Counted from the stretch's first letter, positions 42,586-51,134 are shown. The stretch: 52,738 nt of DNA from JAFGHJ01 sp964418485 (GCA_964418485.1 CAYQMH010000007.1:1-52738); one strand, 5' to 3'. Made by a program: numbers and translations. Notes: generated by a model not told the origin, from the sequence alone.

Positions 42586-44208
42586 CTAAATATTGCTTCC
42601 CAACTCGGTTTCAACAATGTGAGGTGTTATAAATATCAAAACTTCTCTTTTTCTTTCCTCACTCGTAGTATGTCCGAAAATTAATCCCAAAAGAGGAATG
42701 TCTTTAAGTATTGGTATACCGGTTTTCTTCTCTGTAATAGTTTTAGTGTAAAATCCTCCTATCACAAGAGTCTCCCCGTTTTTAACAAGAGTCTCGGTTT
42801 CTGAACGGGTTTCGGTGATAACTTGGTTTTCACTTCCAGGCACAACATCGCTCATTTCTATACCGATTTCCATTGTAATATCACCGGCTGAATTTATATG
42901 AGGAGTAACTTTTAATTCGATACCAGCCTGATACCACCTTTGTATGGGCTGACCATTAATATCTAATGTTGTTAATGCAAATCTCTTACCCCCAAAGATA
43001 ATTGCTTCTTTGTTGTTTACTGTCGTGACTCTGGGGTTGGAGGTAATGTCGAGTCTCTGATCCTGTTCCATGGCCATCAACCTTGCGGAAATATCTCCCC
43101 AGTTTTGAATCGTTGTCACATTAACGAAAGCACCGGCTGTGGGCGCTGGAGGTGTAACATGAGAGACATCGCCCGTAACATTAAACCCGGTACTAGAGAG
43201 GTTCGTTACATCCCATTTAAGCCCCAATTCTCTTGCGGCTGTCCTGTCTATGTCTACTATTTTCGAAGTTATTGCAACCTGTAAGGTCTTTTTGTCGAGT
43301 GCTTTCACCAGACTTTCTACTTCTTTTAATCTTAATCCAATGTCGCTTACGATAATGGAATTTGTCCGTTCGTCTGTTTCTATAGTTCCTCGCTTAGAAA
43401 GGAGAGACTTTACGGCTTTTTCGATTTCTTTCGGAGTGGTGAACTCAAGAACAAATATTTCTCTTTTTATAGGTTTTGATGTCTCAATATTTTCTTGTTC
43501 TTTTGCAAAAGTCTCCGGTTTCCCGATCCTTATTACGTCATTTTCTATAATATACGTATACCCCTTTGTTTTCAGAACCAAATCTAGAGCTTCTTCCCAC
43601 TCTATATTATCCAATTCAACTGTTATTGTGCCTCTTACCTCGTCACCTACTATAATGTTCATACCGCTAGCTTGAGCTATTGATCGAAGTGTTGTTACCA
43701 GATCAGCACCTTCCAATCTCATTGAAATTCTTTCTTGAGTTCCTTCGCTATATGTGTAACCGCTCTCTTCTTCCTTATATTTTTTTTCTGTACTAACTTT
43801 TCCCCCAACGCTCCAGGGAGTGAAATCCTCGCTTTCCCCGGCAAATTTAAGTGAGATTGTATTCATGCTTGGGTTGGAAATTTCGTAGCCAAAATCACCA
43901 GAGCGCTCTATAACTATTCTTGTCAGAGAAGCAGAAGAAATATAGGACAAGACTATATTGTCTATTCTTCCTCTGTTAACATTCCATAGATTACCGTCAA
44001 GAGCACTCTTGGTCTGAAGGAGATCTATAACTATCTTACTATCCATTGTAAAATCAGAACTGTTTGCATAATCAGTTAAGGTAAAAATAACTTCCGTTGT
44101 ACCATCGACATTTTTCACTTCAATATCTATTAATTCTGGTTCCCCTTCAGGATTAGCCAGAATCAAAAGAGGGAGTAACAAAAACAATAGAAATACTCTT
44201 TTATACAT
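42586..44208 (-). CDS. pilQ: Type IV pilus secretin PilQ
   Basis: A 540-residue secretin: signal peptide (1-18), AMIN-like N-terminal domain, STN/secretin N0 domain around 168-235 (ISMRLEGADLVTTLRSIAQ), an N1-type domain at about 250-320 (REIFVLEFTTPKEIEKAV; IIVSDIGLRLKEVESLV), and the C-terminal secretin barrel (ETETLVKNGETLVIGG, KTGIPILKDIPLLGLIFGHT). It forms the outer-membrane channel for the pilus. Last gene of the pilMNOPQ operon. Its stop directly abuts the stop of converging sprA, with no terminator between them. Confidence 0.95.
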   Translation of the reverse strand: MYKRVFLLFLLLPLLILANPEGEPELIDIEVKNVDGTTEVIFTLTDYANSSDFTMDSKIVIDLLQTKSALDGNLWNVNRGRIDNIVLSYISSASLTRIVIERSGDFGYEISNPSMNTISLKFAGESEDFTPWSVGGKVSTEKKYKEEESGYTYSEGTQERISMRLEGADLVTTLRSIAQASGMNIIVGDEVRGTITVELDNIEWEEALDLVLKTKGYTYIIENDVIRIGKPETFAKEQENIETSKPIKREIFVLEFTTPKEIEKAVKSLLSKRGTIETDERTNSIIVSDIGLRLKEVESLVKALDKKTLQVAITSKIVDIDRTAARELGLKWDVTNLSSTGFNVTGDVSHVTPPAPTAGAFVNVTTIQNWGDISARLMAMEQDQRLDITSNPRVTTVNNKEAIIFGGKRFALTTLDINGQPIQRWYQAGIELKVTPHINSAGDITMEIGIEMSDVVPGSENQVITETRSETETLVKNGETLVIGGFYTKTITEKKTGIPILKDIPLLGLIFGHTTSEERKREVLIFITPHIVETELGSNI

Positions 44209-44211
44209 AAA

Positions 44212-44793
44212 TCACCTCTCTTGGTTTTTTAAAGATAAAGTAATTTTTGTTTGTTCGCCAAATTTTGTAAGTAAAAAGCTAATCGAGGAATCAGTGACAT
44301 TTAAGACTTTGCCTCCGACTACCAGGTCTCCTTCTTTAAGTACAAAACCACGGGTTCCTTCTTTTACTATAGCAAGATATTTATCTTTGACCCAGATAAT
44401 ACCAGATAATTCTGCTAAATCAACATTTAATTTCTTCTCATGGGATTCGGAACCAATAAGCAAAGGAGCGAATGGATCCGGGTTTCCCCTATCTGAATAG
44501 AAAGCCCTTACCCAGTTGAGTGCTTCGCCGATATTTTCCAGGGAATCTATAATAGTGCTATCAGTTTCTTCTTCAACTTCAACTCCCTCTTCCTTTTTTT
44601 CTTTGTTCGCAGCCGTTATAATATTAAAAATTTCTGCTTTCTCAGGAGATGCAGCGTTCTTACCAGGAGAAAAAACCTTAACAGTTTTTGCCAGGATTTC
44701 ATTAAAGATATTTCCTCCTTCTCTGCTGCATCCCGATAGGATGGAAAAAGTAAAGATAATTAAAATAATTTTAAAGGATACTTTATCCTTCAA
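44212..44793 (-). CDS. pilP: Pilus assembly lipoprotein PilP
   Basis: A 193-residue lipoprotein (leader ending LSGC, Cys about 22), then a low-complexity acidic linker and a C-terminal domain (DPFAPLL, LAELSGIIWVKDKYLAIV, GFVLKEGDLVVGGKVLNV) with the PilP signature of a small beta-sandwich. PilP connects the inner membrane PilN/PilO to the PilQ secretin in the periplasm. Overlaps pilO by 11 bases. Confidence 0.9.
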   Translation of the reverse strand: MKDKVSFKIILIIFTFSILSGCSREGGNIFNEILAKTVKVFSPGKNAASPEKAEIFNIITAANKEKKEEGVEVEEETDSTIIDSLENIGEALNWVRAFYSDRGNPDPFAPLLIGSESHEKKLNVDLAELSGIIWVKDKYLAIVKEGTRGFVLKEGDLVVGGKVLNVTDSSISFLLTKFGEQTKITLSLKNQER

Positions 44794-45334
44794 TTTTCCC
44801 TCCTTTTGTTACGTAAGTCAATAGATTAAAAGAAGCTGAAATTTCAAGTTCTTCTTCTTTAGCTTGAACAGGGTTTAACTTTAAATCTCTTACGTTAACT
44901 ATTCGTTCCATGTTATTCAAACCCGCCATAAAGCTGCCTATTTTATGGTAATTTCCCTGAACTTGCATTTCAATTCTGATTTCGTCATATTTTTCCTTTG
45001 AGGTTCGGCCCAGAGGCTTGAGATGTTTAATTTTTACTTCGTTCTTTGAGCTCTCTTTGGTCAAGGTAGTAAGTAACGTAGAAATACTCGCTTCTGTTGG
45101 CAACATTTTTTTGGCCTGATTCCATTTGGCGGAAACAATCTTGAGCTTTCTTGCAGCCTCTTTTTTTCTCTTAACCACCGTAATTGTTTTGCTCAATTTA
45201 GCTTCTAATTCTTCATATTCTTTTCTCTTTACAGCTATTTTTTTGCCTTTTTCTTTTATTACTGTGAAATACATACCGAAGCCGATTAAAAGAGCAAGAA
45301 CAATTACAATTATGGAAACTTTCATTCCTTTCAA
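44783..45334 (-). CDS. pilO: Pilus assembly protein PilO
   Basis: A 183-residue protein with an N-terminal transmembrane helix (about 6-24), a coiled-coil stretch (EYEELEAKLSKTITVVKRKK, about 40-60) and a ferredoxin-like C-terminal domain (IRIEMQVQGNYHKIGSFMAGLNNM split here into IRIEMQVQGNYHK and GSFMAGLNNMER) typical of PilO. It pairs with PilN. Four-base overlap with pilN. Confidence 0.92.
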   Translation of the reverse strand: MKGMKVSIIVIVLALLIGFGMYFTVIKEKGKKIAVKRKEYEELEAKLSKTITVVKRKKEAARKLKIVSAKWNQAKKMLPTEASISTLLTTLTKESSKNEVKIKHLKPLGRTSKEKYDEIRIEMQVQGNYHKIGSFMAGLNNMERIVNVRDLKLNPVQAKEEELEISASFNLLTYVTKGGKIEG

Positions 45335-45912
45335 TTTGTACCTCCGTAGGTTATACTACCTGATAACTGAAAACCTATTACAGAGTGTTCTTTTTCCTCG
45401 CTTTCCCTTATTTCGTCTAATTTCACGTTATTAAAGTAAGAAGAGCTGTTTAGTCTATCCATAAAATTTGAAATCATATAATTGGAGAAAGTCTTTCCGT
45501 TTAACTTGAAGTTACGGCCATTTTCCTCAAATAAAACAAGCCACATATAATCGGGTTTCAATTTGTTTAATTCGTCCATTACATGGAAGTATAAAGCGCG
45601 ACCCTCATTTAGATTCTGGACAAGTACTACCCATTCTTTTAATTCCTTTTGTTGCCTTTCTATATCTTCCACCATTTTTCTTTCTTTCTCAAGCTCCTTA
45701 AGTTGTTGTTGGGCTTCTGCTATATTGTTATTAAGCCTTCGTAGTTCTCTATCTTTACTGAAATTTAACCATGCTACTAGCCCTATGGAAAGGAACAATA
45801 ACAAAATGGAAAAAATCATATCTAATTTAGGAATGCGCAAAGTTGGTTTTCTAAATTTGACTTCTTTTACTTTTTTCCTTTGTTCTTCAGGTACCAGATT
45901 GACTTTTATCAT
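45331..45912 (-). CDS. pilN: Pilus assembly protein PilN
   Basis: A 193-residue bitopic protein: N-terminal MIKVNLVPEEQR, the conserved PilM-binding segment (INLLP-like), one transmembrane helix (about 33-50), a coiled coil (about 56-90) and a C-terminal ferredoxin-like domain (FKLNGKTFSNYMISNFMDRL). It recruits PilM in the cytosol and pairs with PilO in the periplasm. Starts two bases after pilM. Confidence 0.92.
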   Translation of the reverse strand: MIKVNLVPEEQRKKVKEVKFRKPTLRIPKLDMIFSILLLFLSIGLVAWLNFSKDRELRRLNNNIAEAQQQLKELEKERKMVEDIERQQKELKEWVVLVQNLNEGRALYFHVMDELNKLKPDYMWLVLFEENGRNFKLNGKTFSNYMISNFMDRLNSSSYFNNVKLDEIRESEEKEHSVIGFQLSGSITYGGTN

Positions 45913-45914
45913 TA

Positions 45915-46952
45915 TTATAACCCCCTAAGAGCTAAGCCTAAAGCCAGGGCAAGTACCGGAGCTTCTTTTTGTATTGGAGCTTTAATAAACGGAGATTCGC
46001 TGTCGTATTCAAATTTGATAAATGGATTTATAACCTCTGTGTGACCGCCAAATCTCTCTTCTAAGAATTGGGGTAACCCTGAAATAAGACTTCCGCCGCC
46101 ACTTATAACAATTTCATTAAAGTTCTCAAAACCCTCTGGAAGATATGGCAATATTCTTTCAATAGCGACTCCCAAATCATCCTGAAAACTTTCCATGGCA
46201 TTCTGATACGCATATTGATCTATATCTTCTTTTTTGCCGGATTTGATTATTTCGATAGCTCTTTCTCCGTCTATTCCGGCTTCTCGTTGTAATGCTTGTA
46301 TTAAATTGTTGACCGATGTAGAAACTGAACGTGTAAAATGATTTACCGGACCAGAAATAAAACTCATTGTAGTTGACTGAGCTCCTATATCAAAAAGCCC
46401 TACTAATTTATTTGGGTTAACCGTGTAGTTAAACTCGAATATATTCTGTAGTGAGAAAGCAGCAATATCTAGTATTATGGGTTCAAGACCAATTTCTCGG
46501 AAAAGATTCATCCTTGCTTCTACAGTATCTCGTTTTGCGCCTACGAGGAGAACTTCCATGGAATCTTCTCCGGCGTCGGGGTTAACTATTTCGAAATCAA
46601 GAGTAATATCCTCTATATCATAGGGTATGTACTGCTCCGCTTCCCATTTGATCTGTTCTCTGGCTTCAGTCTCGTTCATTTTGGGCATTTTGATCTTCTT
46701 AACAATAATGTCCCTTCCGGATATACAACTGACAACCTGCTTGTTGTCTACTTCCAAAGTTTCGAGATTTTCTCTTATCGCATCCAGAACTGTTTCTCGA
46801 TCCATCATTTCTCCGTCTACAATAGCATGAGAGGGTAAAGAAGTTATATTGCATTTAGTCATTACAGGCCTTTTTGCACTCCCTTCAACCACCACCGTCT
46901 TAACCGAATGGCTACCTATATCCATAGATAGTATCGAACTCTTCTTGAACAT
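45915..46952 (-). CDS. pilM: Pilus assembly ATPase-like PilM (actin fold)
   Basis: A 345-residue actin-like protein with phosphate 1 motif SMDIGSHSVKTVVVEG, the MNETEAREQIKWEAEQYIP hallmark of PilM (written in two pieces: KMNETEAREQ, IKWEAEQYIP), GLFDIGAQSTTMSF and ISGGGSLISGLPQFL. It is cytosolic and binds PilN. First gene of the operon, behind a perfect consensus promoter, with AGAGGT before the ATG. pilB, pilT, pilC and pilA are not in the window. Confidence 0.95.
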   Translation of the reverse strand: MFKKSSILSMDIGSHSVKTVVVEGSAKRPVMTKCNITSLPSHAIVDGEMMDRETVLDAIRENLETLEVDNKQVVSCISGRDIIVKKIKMPKMNETEAREQIKWEAEQYIPYDIEDITLDFEIVNPDAGEDSMEVLLVGAKRDTVEARMNLFREIGLEPIILDIAAFSLQNIFEFNYTVNPNKLVGLFDIGAQSTTMSFISGPVNHFTRSVSTSVNNLIQALQREAGIDGERAIEIIKSGKKEDIDQYAYQNAMESFQDDLGVAIERILPYLPEGFENFNEIVISGGGSLISGLPQFLEERFGGHTEVINPFIKFEYDSESPFIKAPIQKEAPVLALALGLALRGL

Positions 46953-46981
46953 AAATACCTCTCTTATTTGGTCTTAACGTA

Positions 46982-47010
46982 ATTATAAGTTATATTATAG
47001 GGTTTGTCAA
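46982..47010 (-). promoter_or_regulatory. Consensus promoter of pilMNOPQ
   Basis: Minus strand TTGACA (47010-47005), 17-nt spacer, TATAAT (46987-46982): both hexamers perfect. It lies between lplA and pilM. Confidence 0.9.
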
Positions 47011-47062
47011 GTCCATTACGGCATATCTTAGCTTCGATACCATAAAAATTCATCTACGCATA

Positions 47063-47803
47063 TTAAAATGTTCCGTTTAAGTTCCAGTCGGCAGATGAAT
47101 ATTTCAAGAGGATTTTCTTTTTTAGAGGGTTTTTGTTGAAACTCTCAAAAGAGATATTAAAGCTGTTTTCAAAGGCCTTAATTATAAGGCTTTTTAACTT
47201 GTGCAACTCGATTTCTTTACCTGCGGCTATCTTGACTGTAGCCATGCCTGGGTCTAAGGTAAAGCCTTTGGGATTTTCCAACATAATTGTTCCCTGTTGA
47301 AGTACTACATCTTTATTTCTATACTGCGCGCTTCCAATAATTTTTCTTTTGCCCCAGCATAAATCTGCAAGTGAAATTGAAGAGAAACACATTTCCGAAT
47401 GGCGGTTTTTTTTAATTATAGTAGTCCTCCTCTTAGTTGAAGTTTTAATATTCATAATCTCAAAAGCTTTTTGAAAGGCGAGTGAGATCTTTGCGTAAGA
47501 TTCGATTATATTTCCTCCAATAAATCGATTGTTCCTATGAAAAACTAAAGAATAGGTGCAATCAGAGGAATGAACGACCGCTCTGCCTCCGGTTCTGCGT
47601 CTGACCCACTTAATTCCTTTATTTTCTAAATCTCTGAGCCAAATTCCCGGTTTTTGATGATACCCCAGGGAAATAGAAATCGGTGAAAAATTAAAGAACC
47701 TAAGAAAAGCAGTATCCTCATTATCTACATAATCCATTAAGGATTCGTCGTAAGCCATATTAAAATATGGGTCCTTAAAACCAGTGTCTATCAAGTACCA
47801 CAT
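47063..47803 (-). CDS. lplA: Lipoate-protein ligase A / octanoyltransferase family protein
   Basis: A 246-residue biotin/lipoyl protein ligase fold: NMAYDESLMD at the N-terminus, PISISLGYHQ, the substrate loop RRRTGGRAVVHSSDCTYS (about 66-83), KIIGSAQYRNKDVVLQQGTI (about 155-174) with the catalytic Lys nearby. It attaches lipoate or octanoate to dehydrogenase E2 or GcvH proteins in the cytosol. LplA versus LipM cannot be settled; there is no separate LipA or LipB in the window. No strong ribosome site is seen. Confidence 0.88.
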   Translation of the reverse strand: MWYLIDTGFKDPYFNMAYDESLMDYVDNEDTAFLRFFNFSPISISLGYHQKPGIWLRDLENKGIKWVRRRTGGRAVVHSSDCTYSLVFHRNNRFIGGNIIESYAKISLAFQKAFEIMNIKTSTKRRTTIIKKNRHSEMCFSSISLADLCWGKRKIIGSAQYRNKDVVLQQGTIMLENPKGFTLDPGMATVKIAAGKEIELHKLKSLIIKAFENSFNISFESFNKNPLKKKILLKYSSADWNLNGTF

Positions 47804-47889
47804 AATATATAGGCAATACTAATTAGAAAAGGCCTTTCTGCAATAGCCTAACTTGGAGAAGAAAACCTGCTGAAGGATAATGTAAATAT

Positions 47890-48021
47890 AAAAAATTAAA
47901 AAGCAAAATGACATATTAAAATGTAAAAAGCCTTTTATGCTTTTGGGTGATATAATTTTTTTTGTTGTTTTTTGAATTTTTATTTGTAATTTTACATTTT
48001 GATATTTGATTTTTGATATTC
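47890..48021. repeat. Dispersed repeat family B, two blocks in inverted relation
   Basis: The left block has AAAAATTAAAAAGCAAAATG (47891-47910, shared with 14963-14982 except one base). The right block 47969-48021 matches 32343-32395 at 49 of 53 positions. Words such as AAAATGTAAAA in the left block and TTTTACATTTT in the right are reverse complements. Non-coding; this fills most of the gap between lplA and hsp20. Confidence 0.7.
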
Positions 48022-48141
48022 CTAAGAAAGGAAAATATATGGGTATTTGATTACTCGAGGAAAAAAGAAAATTATGGAAATTTTTACAAATAAAAAACGG
48101 AACCTTTCAGTTTTTTTTTCGTCTTTAATTATGAAGAACAT
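48022..48141 (-). CDS. Possible 39-residue small ORF
   Basis: ATG at 48141 is preceded at 5 bases by AAGGAGG (48147-48153) on the minus strand, an ideal ribosome site. The peptide is Phe/Ile/Lys-rich (MFFIIKDEKKTERFRFLFVK...) and ends at TAG 48022 just where the dispersed repeat begins. It has no recognised homology and could be accidental in AT-rich DNA. The 13-bp hairpin lies directly upstream of its ribosome site. Confidence 0.25.
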   Translation of the reverse strand: MFFIIKDEKKTERFRFLFVKISIIFFFPRVIKYPYIFLS

Positions 48142-48156
48142 AACAACCTCCTTATT

Positions 48157-48190
48157 AAAGAATGCCCTCTCCCCTCTGAGGGCATTCTTT
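48157..48190. other. Perfect 13-bp hairpin upstream of hsp20
   Basis: AAAGAATGCCCTC (48157-48169) and GAGGGCATTCTTT (48178-48190) form a perfect stem with an 8-nt loop TCCCCTCT. The T run is short on the plus strand. No plus-strand gene precedes it, so it does not obviously terminate anything; on the minus strand it precedes an AAGGAGG site. Confidence 0.6.
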
Positions 48191-48205
48191 ATAAGAAAAA
48201 TGGGG

Positions 48206-48233
48206 TTGACAAATTAAAAATTATATATATAAT
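48206..48233 (+). promoter_or_regulatory. Consensus promoter of hsp20
   Basis: TTGACA (48206-48211), 16-nt spacer, TATAAT (48228-48233). The ATG is 46 bases downstream. Confidence 0.85.
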
Positions 48234-48279
48234 ATTTACTGATAATCGTGTAAAAAATCTTAAAAATGGAGTTTAAATT

Positions 48280-48729
48280 ATGACTAAGAAAGATGTAACT
48301 GATTATGATCCTGTTGGGAGAGTTTTCCATCTGAAAGACGATTTTGATGATATGGTTAAAGATTTTTTTTCGGGTTTTTCTAATATAGGCGCTAAAAGGG
48401 GTATTTATCCTTTTCTGGATATAAGAGAAGACAAGGAGAAATATGCTATAAGTATTGAAGTGCCGGGTGTCGAAAAGAAGGATCTAAGGATTTCGGTAAA
48501 AAAAGAAAAACTCATTGTTCAAGGTGAAAAAAGAGAAGAAAAGAAGAGAGAAAAGAAGTCGTACCTCCGTGTTGAGCGTTCTTACGGAAGATTTATGAGG
48601 GCGATAGATTTGCCGATGGAGGTGGACCAATCGAAAATAACCGCCAAATGTAATAATGGTATTTTGAAGATTATTCTGCCAAAGAAAAAAAAGGGGACAG
48701 CTAAAGAAGTAGAAGTTAAGATAACCTAA
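48280..48729 (+). CDS. Small heat-shock protein (Hsp20/alpha-crystallin)
   Basis: A 149-residue holdase: N-terminal disordered part (1-45), alpha-crystallin domain from about 46 (PFLDIREDKEKYAISIEVPG), RVERSYGRFMRAIDLP, and a C-terminal GILKIILPK with the I-x-I/L motif needed for oligomer assembly. It prevents aggregation of unfolded proteins in the cytosol. GGAG lies before the ATG. The htrA gene follows after 80 bases in the same direction without a terminator, so stress co-expression is likely. Confidence 0.95.
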   Translation: MTKKDVTDYDPVGRVFHLKDDFDDMVKDFFSGFSNIGAKRGIYPFLDIREDKEKYAISIEVPGVEKKDLRISVKKEKLIVQGEKREEKKREKKSYLRVERSYGRFMRAIDLPMEVDQSKITAKCNNGILKIILPKKKKGTAKEVEVKIT

Positions 48730-48809
48730 TGAAAGAGTAAAGTTGGAGTTATTTCTACGCTGCTTCTAATCAGGGGATAAGAAATTTTGTAAACTGGAAA
48801 GGGGGACTT

Positions 48810-50306
48810 TTGAATAAGAAATTACTTGTATACGGGGCTATTTTTGTCGCTTTAGTTGCGATTGCAGGCTTTTTTACAGGGATTATAACAGCCGCCAGTT
48901 TTTCTCTTACGGCAAAACCTGCGGCAAAAGCGGGAAGTGAGAATCCGGAAACCAATGCTCTGGGTGGGAAGATTTCTTTCGCTCCAATAGTTGAGAAGAC
49001 TTCTCCTGCTGTAGTTTCAATAGAAGGGGAGAGAAAAGTTGTTTACAGCTCCCCTTATAATGATTTCTTTGACGATCCTTTCTTTAGAAGATTCTTCGGA
49101 GATATGCCAAGAAGAAATTGGGAGCAAGAACAGAAATGGTTGGGTTCCGGTTTTGTCGTCGAATATAAAGGAAAAGATTACATACTAACGAACAATCATG
49201 TAGTAAAAGACGCTCAACAACTAACGGTATCCTTGTCCGATGAAAGAAGATTTAGCGGAAATGATTTGGAAATAATAGGAAGAGACCCGGAAACCGAAGT
49301 TGCTGTAATCAGGATAAAGAAAGGAGGAGACTTACCCGATATTACTCCCGGAAGTGTTGATGAACTAAAAGTTGGTGATTGGGTAATTGCCATTGGTAAT
49401 CCATTCGGTCTCTTTGGGACTGTAACCGCCGGTGTGGTTTCCGCAAAGGGAAGGTCGGCAGTATCTCTCAGCAGGGATATTTATGCTGATTTTATTCAGA
49501 CGGATGCGGCTATAAACCAGGGAAATTCAGGAGGACCTTTGATTAACGCCCGGGGAGAGGTTGTAGGAGTAAATACTATGATTTTCTCTCAAACAGGTGG
49601 TAATATAGGTATAGGTTTTGCCGTTCCTATAGATATCGCTATGGATGTACTGGAATCGCTCGTAGAAACCGGAACGGTGGAAAGAGGATATTTAGGTATT
49701 ATCCCTGAGGATCTAAGCCCTGACATTAAAAAAGCTTTAAACTATAAGCATGAAAAGGGTGTTTATGTTAAGCGAGTTGAAGAAAGAACGCCAGCAGGTA
49801 AAGCGGGTCTTGCTGAAGGTGATATAATTCTAAAAATCGATGATAAAGAAATAGAAGATGTTAATATTCTGCGAAAAATAGTGGCTGCCAAGAACCCAAA
49901 CGAAAAGGTAAAGGTAACGGTTTGGAGAAATGGTAGGGAGAAAACCTTAACTGTTGAGCTGGGGAAGAGACCAGCTCCGGAAGTTTCTACCAGTTTACCT
50001 GCGGCAGGAGAAGAGTGGTTAGGAATGCAGTTACTGCCTTCTACATCAAAAGAAGCAAAAAACATCTGGGGAGATAAAGAGGTAGAAGGGGTATTTGTAA
50101 GTGAGGTAAAGGAAGGTAGTCAGGCAGCCAAAGCGGGAGTCGTAGAAAATTCATTGATAAGTCTTATTCAGGCTGAAAATCGATCGATAAAAATTAAAAA
50201 TATAGAAGACGTTATAGCAGCAAAAAAAGAATTCAAGCCCCCATTGGTTCTTCTTTTGAACTTGCCAAATGGGGACGTGAGAGTTATAAGTATAGGGGAG
50301 AGTTAA
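48810..50306 (+). CDS. DegP/HtrA-type periplasmic serine protease with two PDZ domains
   Basis: A 498-residue protein with an N-terminal signal or anchor (about 8-30), a trypsin-like domain and two PDZ domains (about 290-385 and 400-490). Catalytic His is in NNHVV (130) and Ser in QGNSGGP (240). At the position of the catalytic Asp, normally DPxSDxAL, the sequence is DPETEVAVI, giving Glu at about 163. Either a conservative replacement or a reduced activity. It would degrade or refold envelope proteins. Start TTG at 48810 behind GGGGGAC. Its stop is three bases before the sigma factor reading frame, in the same frame. Confidence 0.93.
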   Translation: MNKKLLVYGAIFVALVAIAGFFTGIITAASFSLTAKPAAKAGSENPETNALGGKISFAPIVEKTSPAVVSIEGERKVVYSSPYNDFFDDPFFRRFFGDMPRRNWEQEQKWLGSGFVVEYKGKDYILTNNHVVKDAQQLTVSLSDERRFSGNDLEIIGRDPETEVAVIRIKKGGDLPDITPGSVDELKVGDWVIAIGNPFGLFGTVTAGVVSAKGRSAVSLSRDIYADFIQTDAAINQGNSGGPLINARGEVVGVNTMIFSQTGGNIGIGFAVPIDIAMDVLESLVETGTVERGYLGIIPEDLSPDIKKALNYKHEKGVYVKRVEERTPAGKAGLAEGDIILKIDDKEIEDVNILRKIVAAKNPNEKVKVTVWRNGREKTLTVELGKRPAPEVSTSLPAAGEEWLGMQLLPSTSKEAKNIWGDKEVEGVFVSEVKEGSQAAKAGVVENSLISLIQAENRSIKIKNIEDVIAAKKEFKPPLVLLLNLPNGDVRVISIGES

Positions 50307-50309
50307 AAA

Positions 50310-51134
50310 ATAAAAAAGGTTAGAGGCTCACTTCCTGTATACCTTCAGGAGATTCAAAAATATAATCTTCTTACTCCTGAAGAGGAAAAGGAACTTGGTA
50401 GAAGGGCTCGTTTAGGAGATCAAGCCGCGAAAAGGAAATTGGTGGAATCTAATCTCCGGTTTGTGGTTTCTGTAGCTAAAGCTTACAGAAATATGGGTAC
50501 CCCTTTTACAGATTTGATTAACGAAGGTAACGTAGGTTTAATTAAGGCCGCAGAACGTTTTGATGAACGGAGAGGGGTAAGATTTCTCTCTTATGCCGTT
50601 TGGTGGGTTAAACAGGCTATAATGAAAGCCGTAACCGAGCATATAAAATCTTATCGCTTGCCTATGAGCAGAGCCGGAAAAATGCTTAAAGTTAAGAAAA
50701 CGAAAGAAAGAGTAACCAGGGAAATAGGTAGGGAACCTTCTATAGAGGAAATAGCTGAAGAACTGGATACAGATGTTGAAAAAATTGAGGAATCGATCAA
50801 GGTGGCCAAACACGATATCTCACTGGATGACACAATAAAAAATACCGATGATTTGGAATACCTGGATGTAATTTCTGAAGATGTGGTAACACCGGAAGAA
50901 GAGTATTACAGGAATAAATTTATAGAAGATATAAGATACAGTCTCGATAGGCTTAAGCCGAGAGATCGAAAGATCATAATTTACTATTTTGGAATGGAAG
51001 GGAAGAGGCCTCATACCCTCGAAGAAATTGGAAGAATACTCGGTGTTTCAAGAGAAAGAGTGAGGCAACTTAGAAATCGTGCCTTAAAACAACTTAGAGA
51101 AAACACTCCAATTGATGAAGCTTTCATTCCTTAA
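50310..51134 (+). CDS. rpoD: RpoD-like primary sigma factor, compact form, with non-canonical start
   Basis: The frame from 50310 encodes region 1.2 (PVYLQEIQKYNLLTPEEEKE), 2 (NMGTPFTDLINEGNVGLIKA, FLSYAVWWVKQAIMKAV), 3 and 4.2 (LEEIGRILGVSRERVRQLRN). It lacks region 1.1, like Bacteroidota RpoD. The first ordinary start codons in frame are TTG/GTG at 50436/50439, which would remove region 1.2, so translation must begin earlier. An ATA at 50310 lies 9 bases after GGGGAG (50295-50300), so AUA initiation is my best reading; a sequencing slip in the A runs or readthrough of the htrA stop are alternatives. It overlaps the LytM gene by 20 bases. Confidence 0.9.
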   Translation: MKKVRGSLPVYLQEIQKYNLLTPEEEKELGRRARLGDQAAKRKLVESNLRFVVSVAKAYRNMGTPFTDLINEGNVGLIKAAERFDERRGVRFLSYAVWWVKQAIMKAVTEHIKSYRLPMSRAGKMLKVKKTKERVTREIGREPSIEEIAEELDTDVEKIEESIKVAKHDISLDDTIKNTDDLEYLDVISEDVVTPEEEYYRNKFIEDIRYSLDRLKPRDRKIIIYYFGMEGKRPHTLEEIGRILGVSRERVRQLRNRALKQLRENTPIDEAFIP

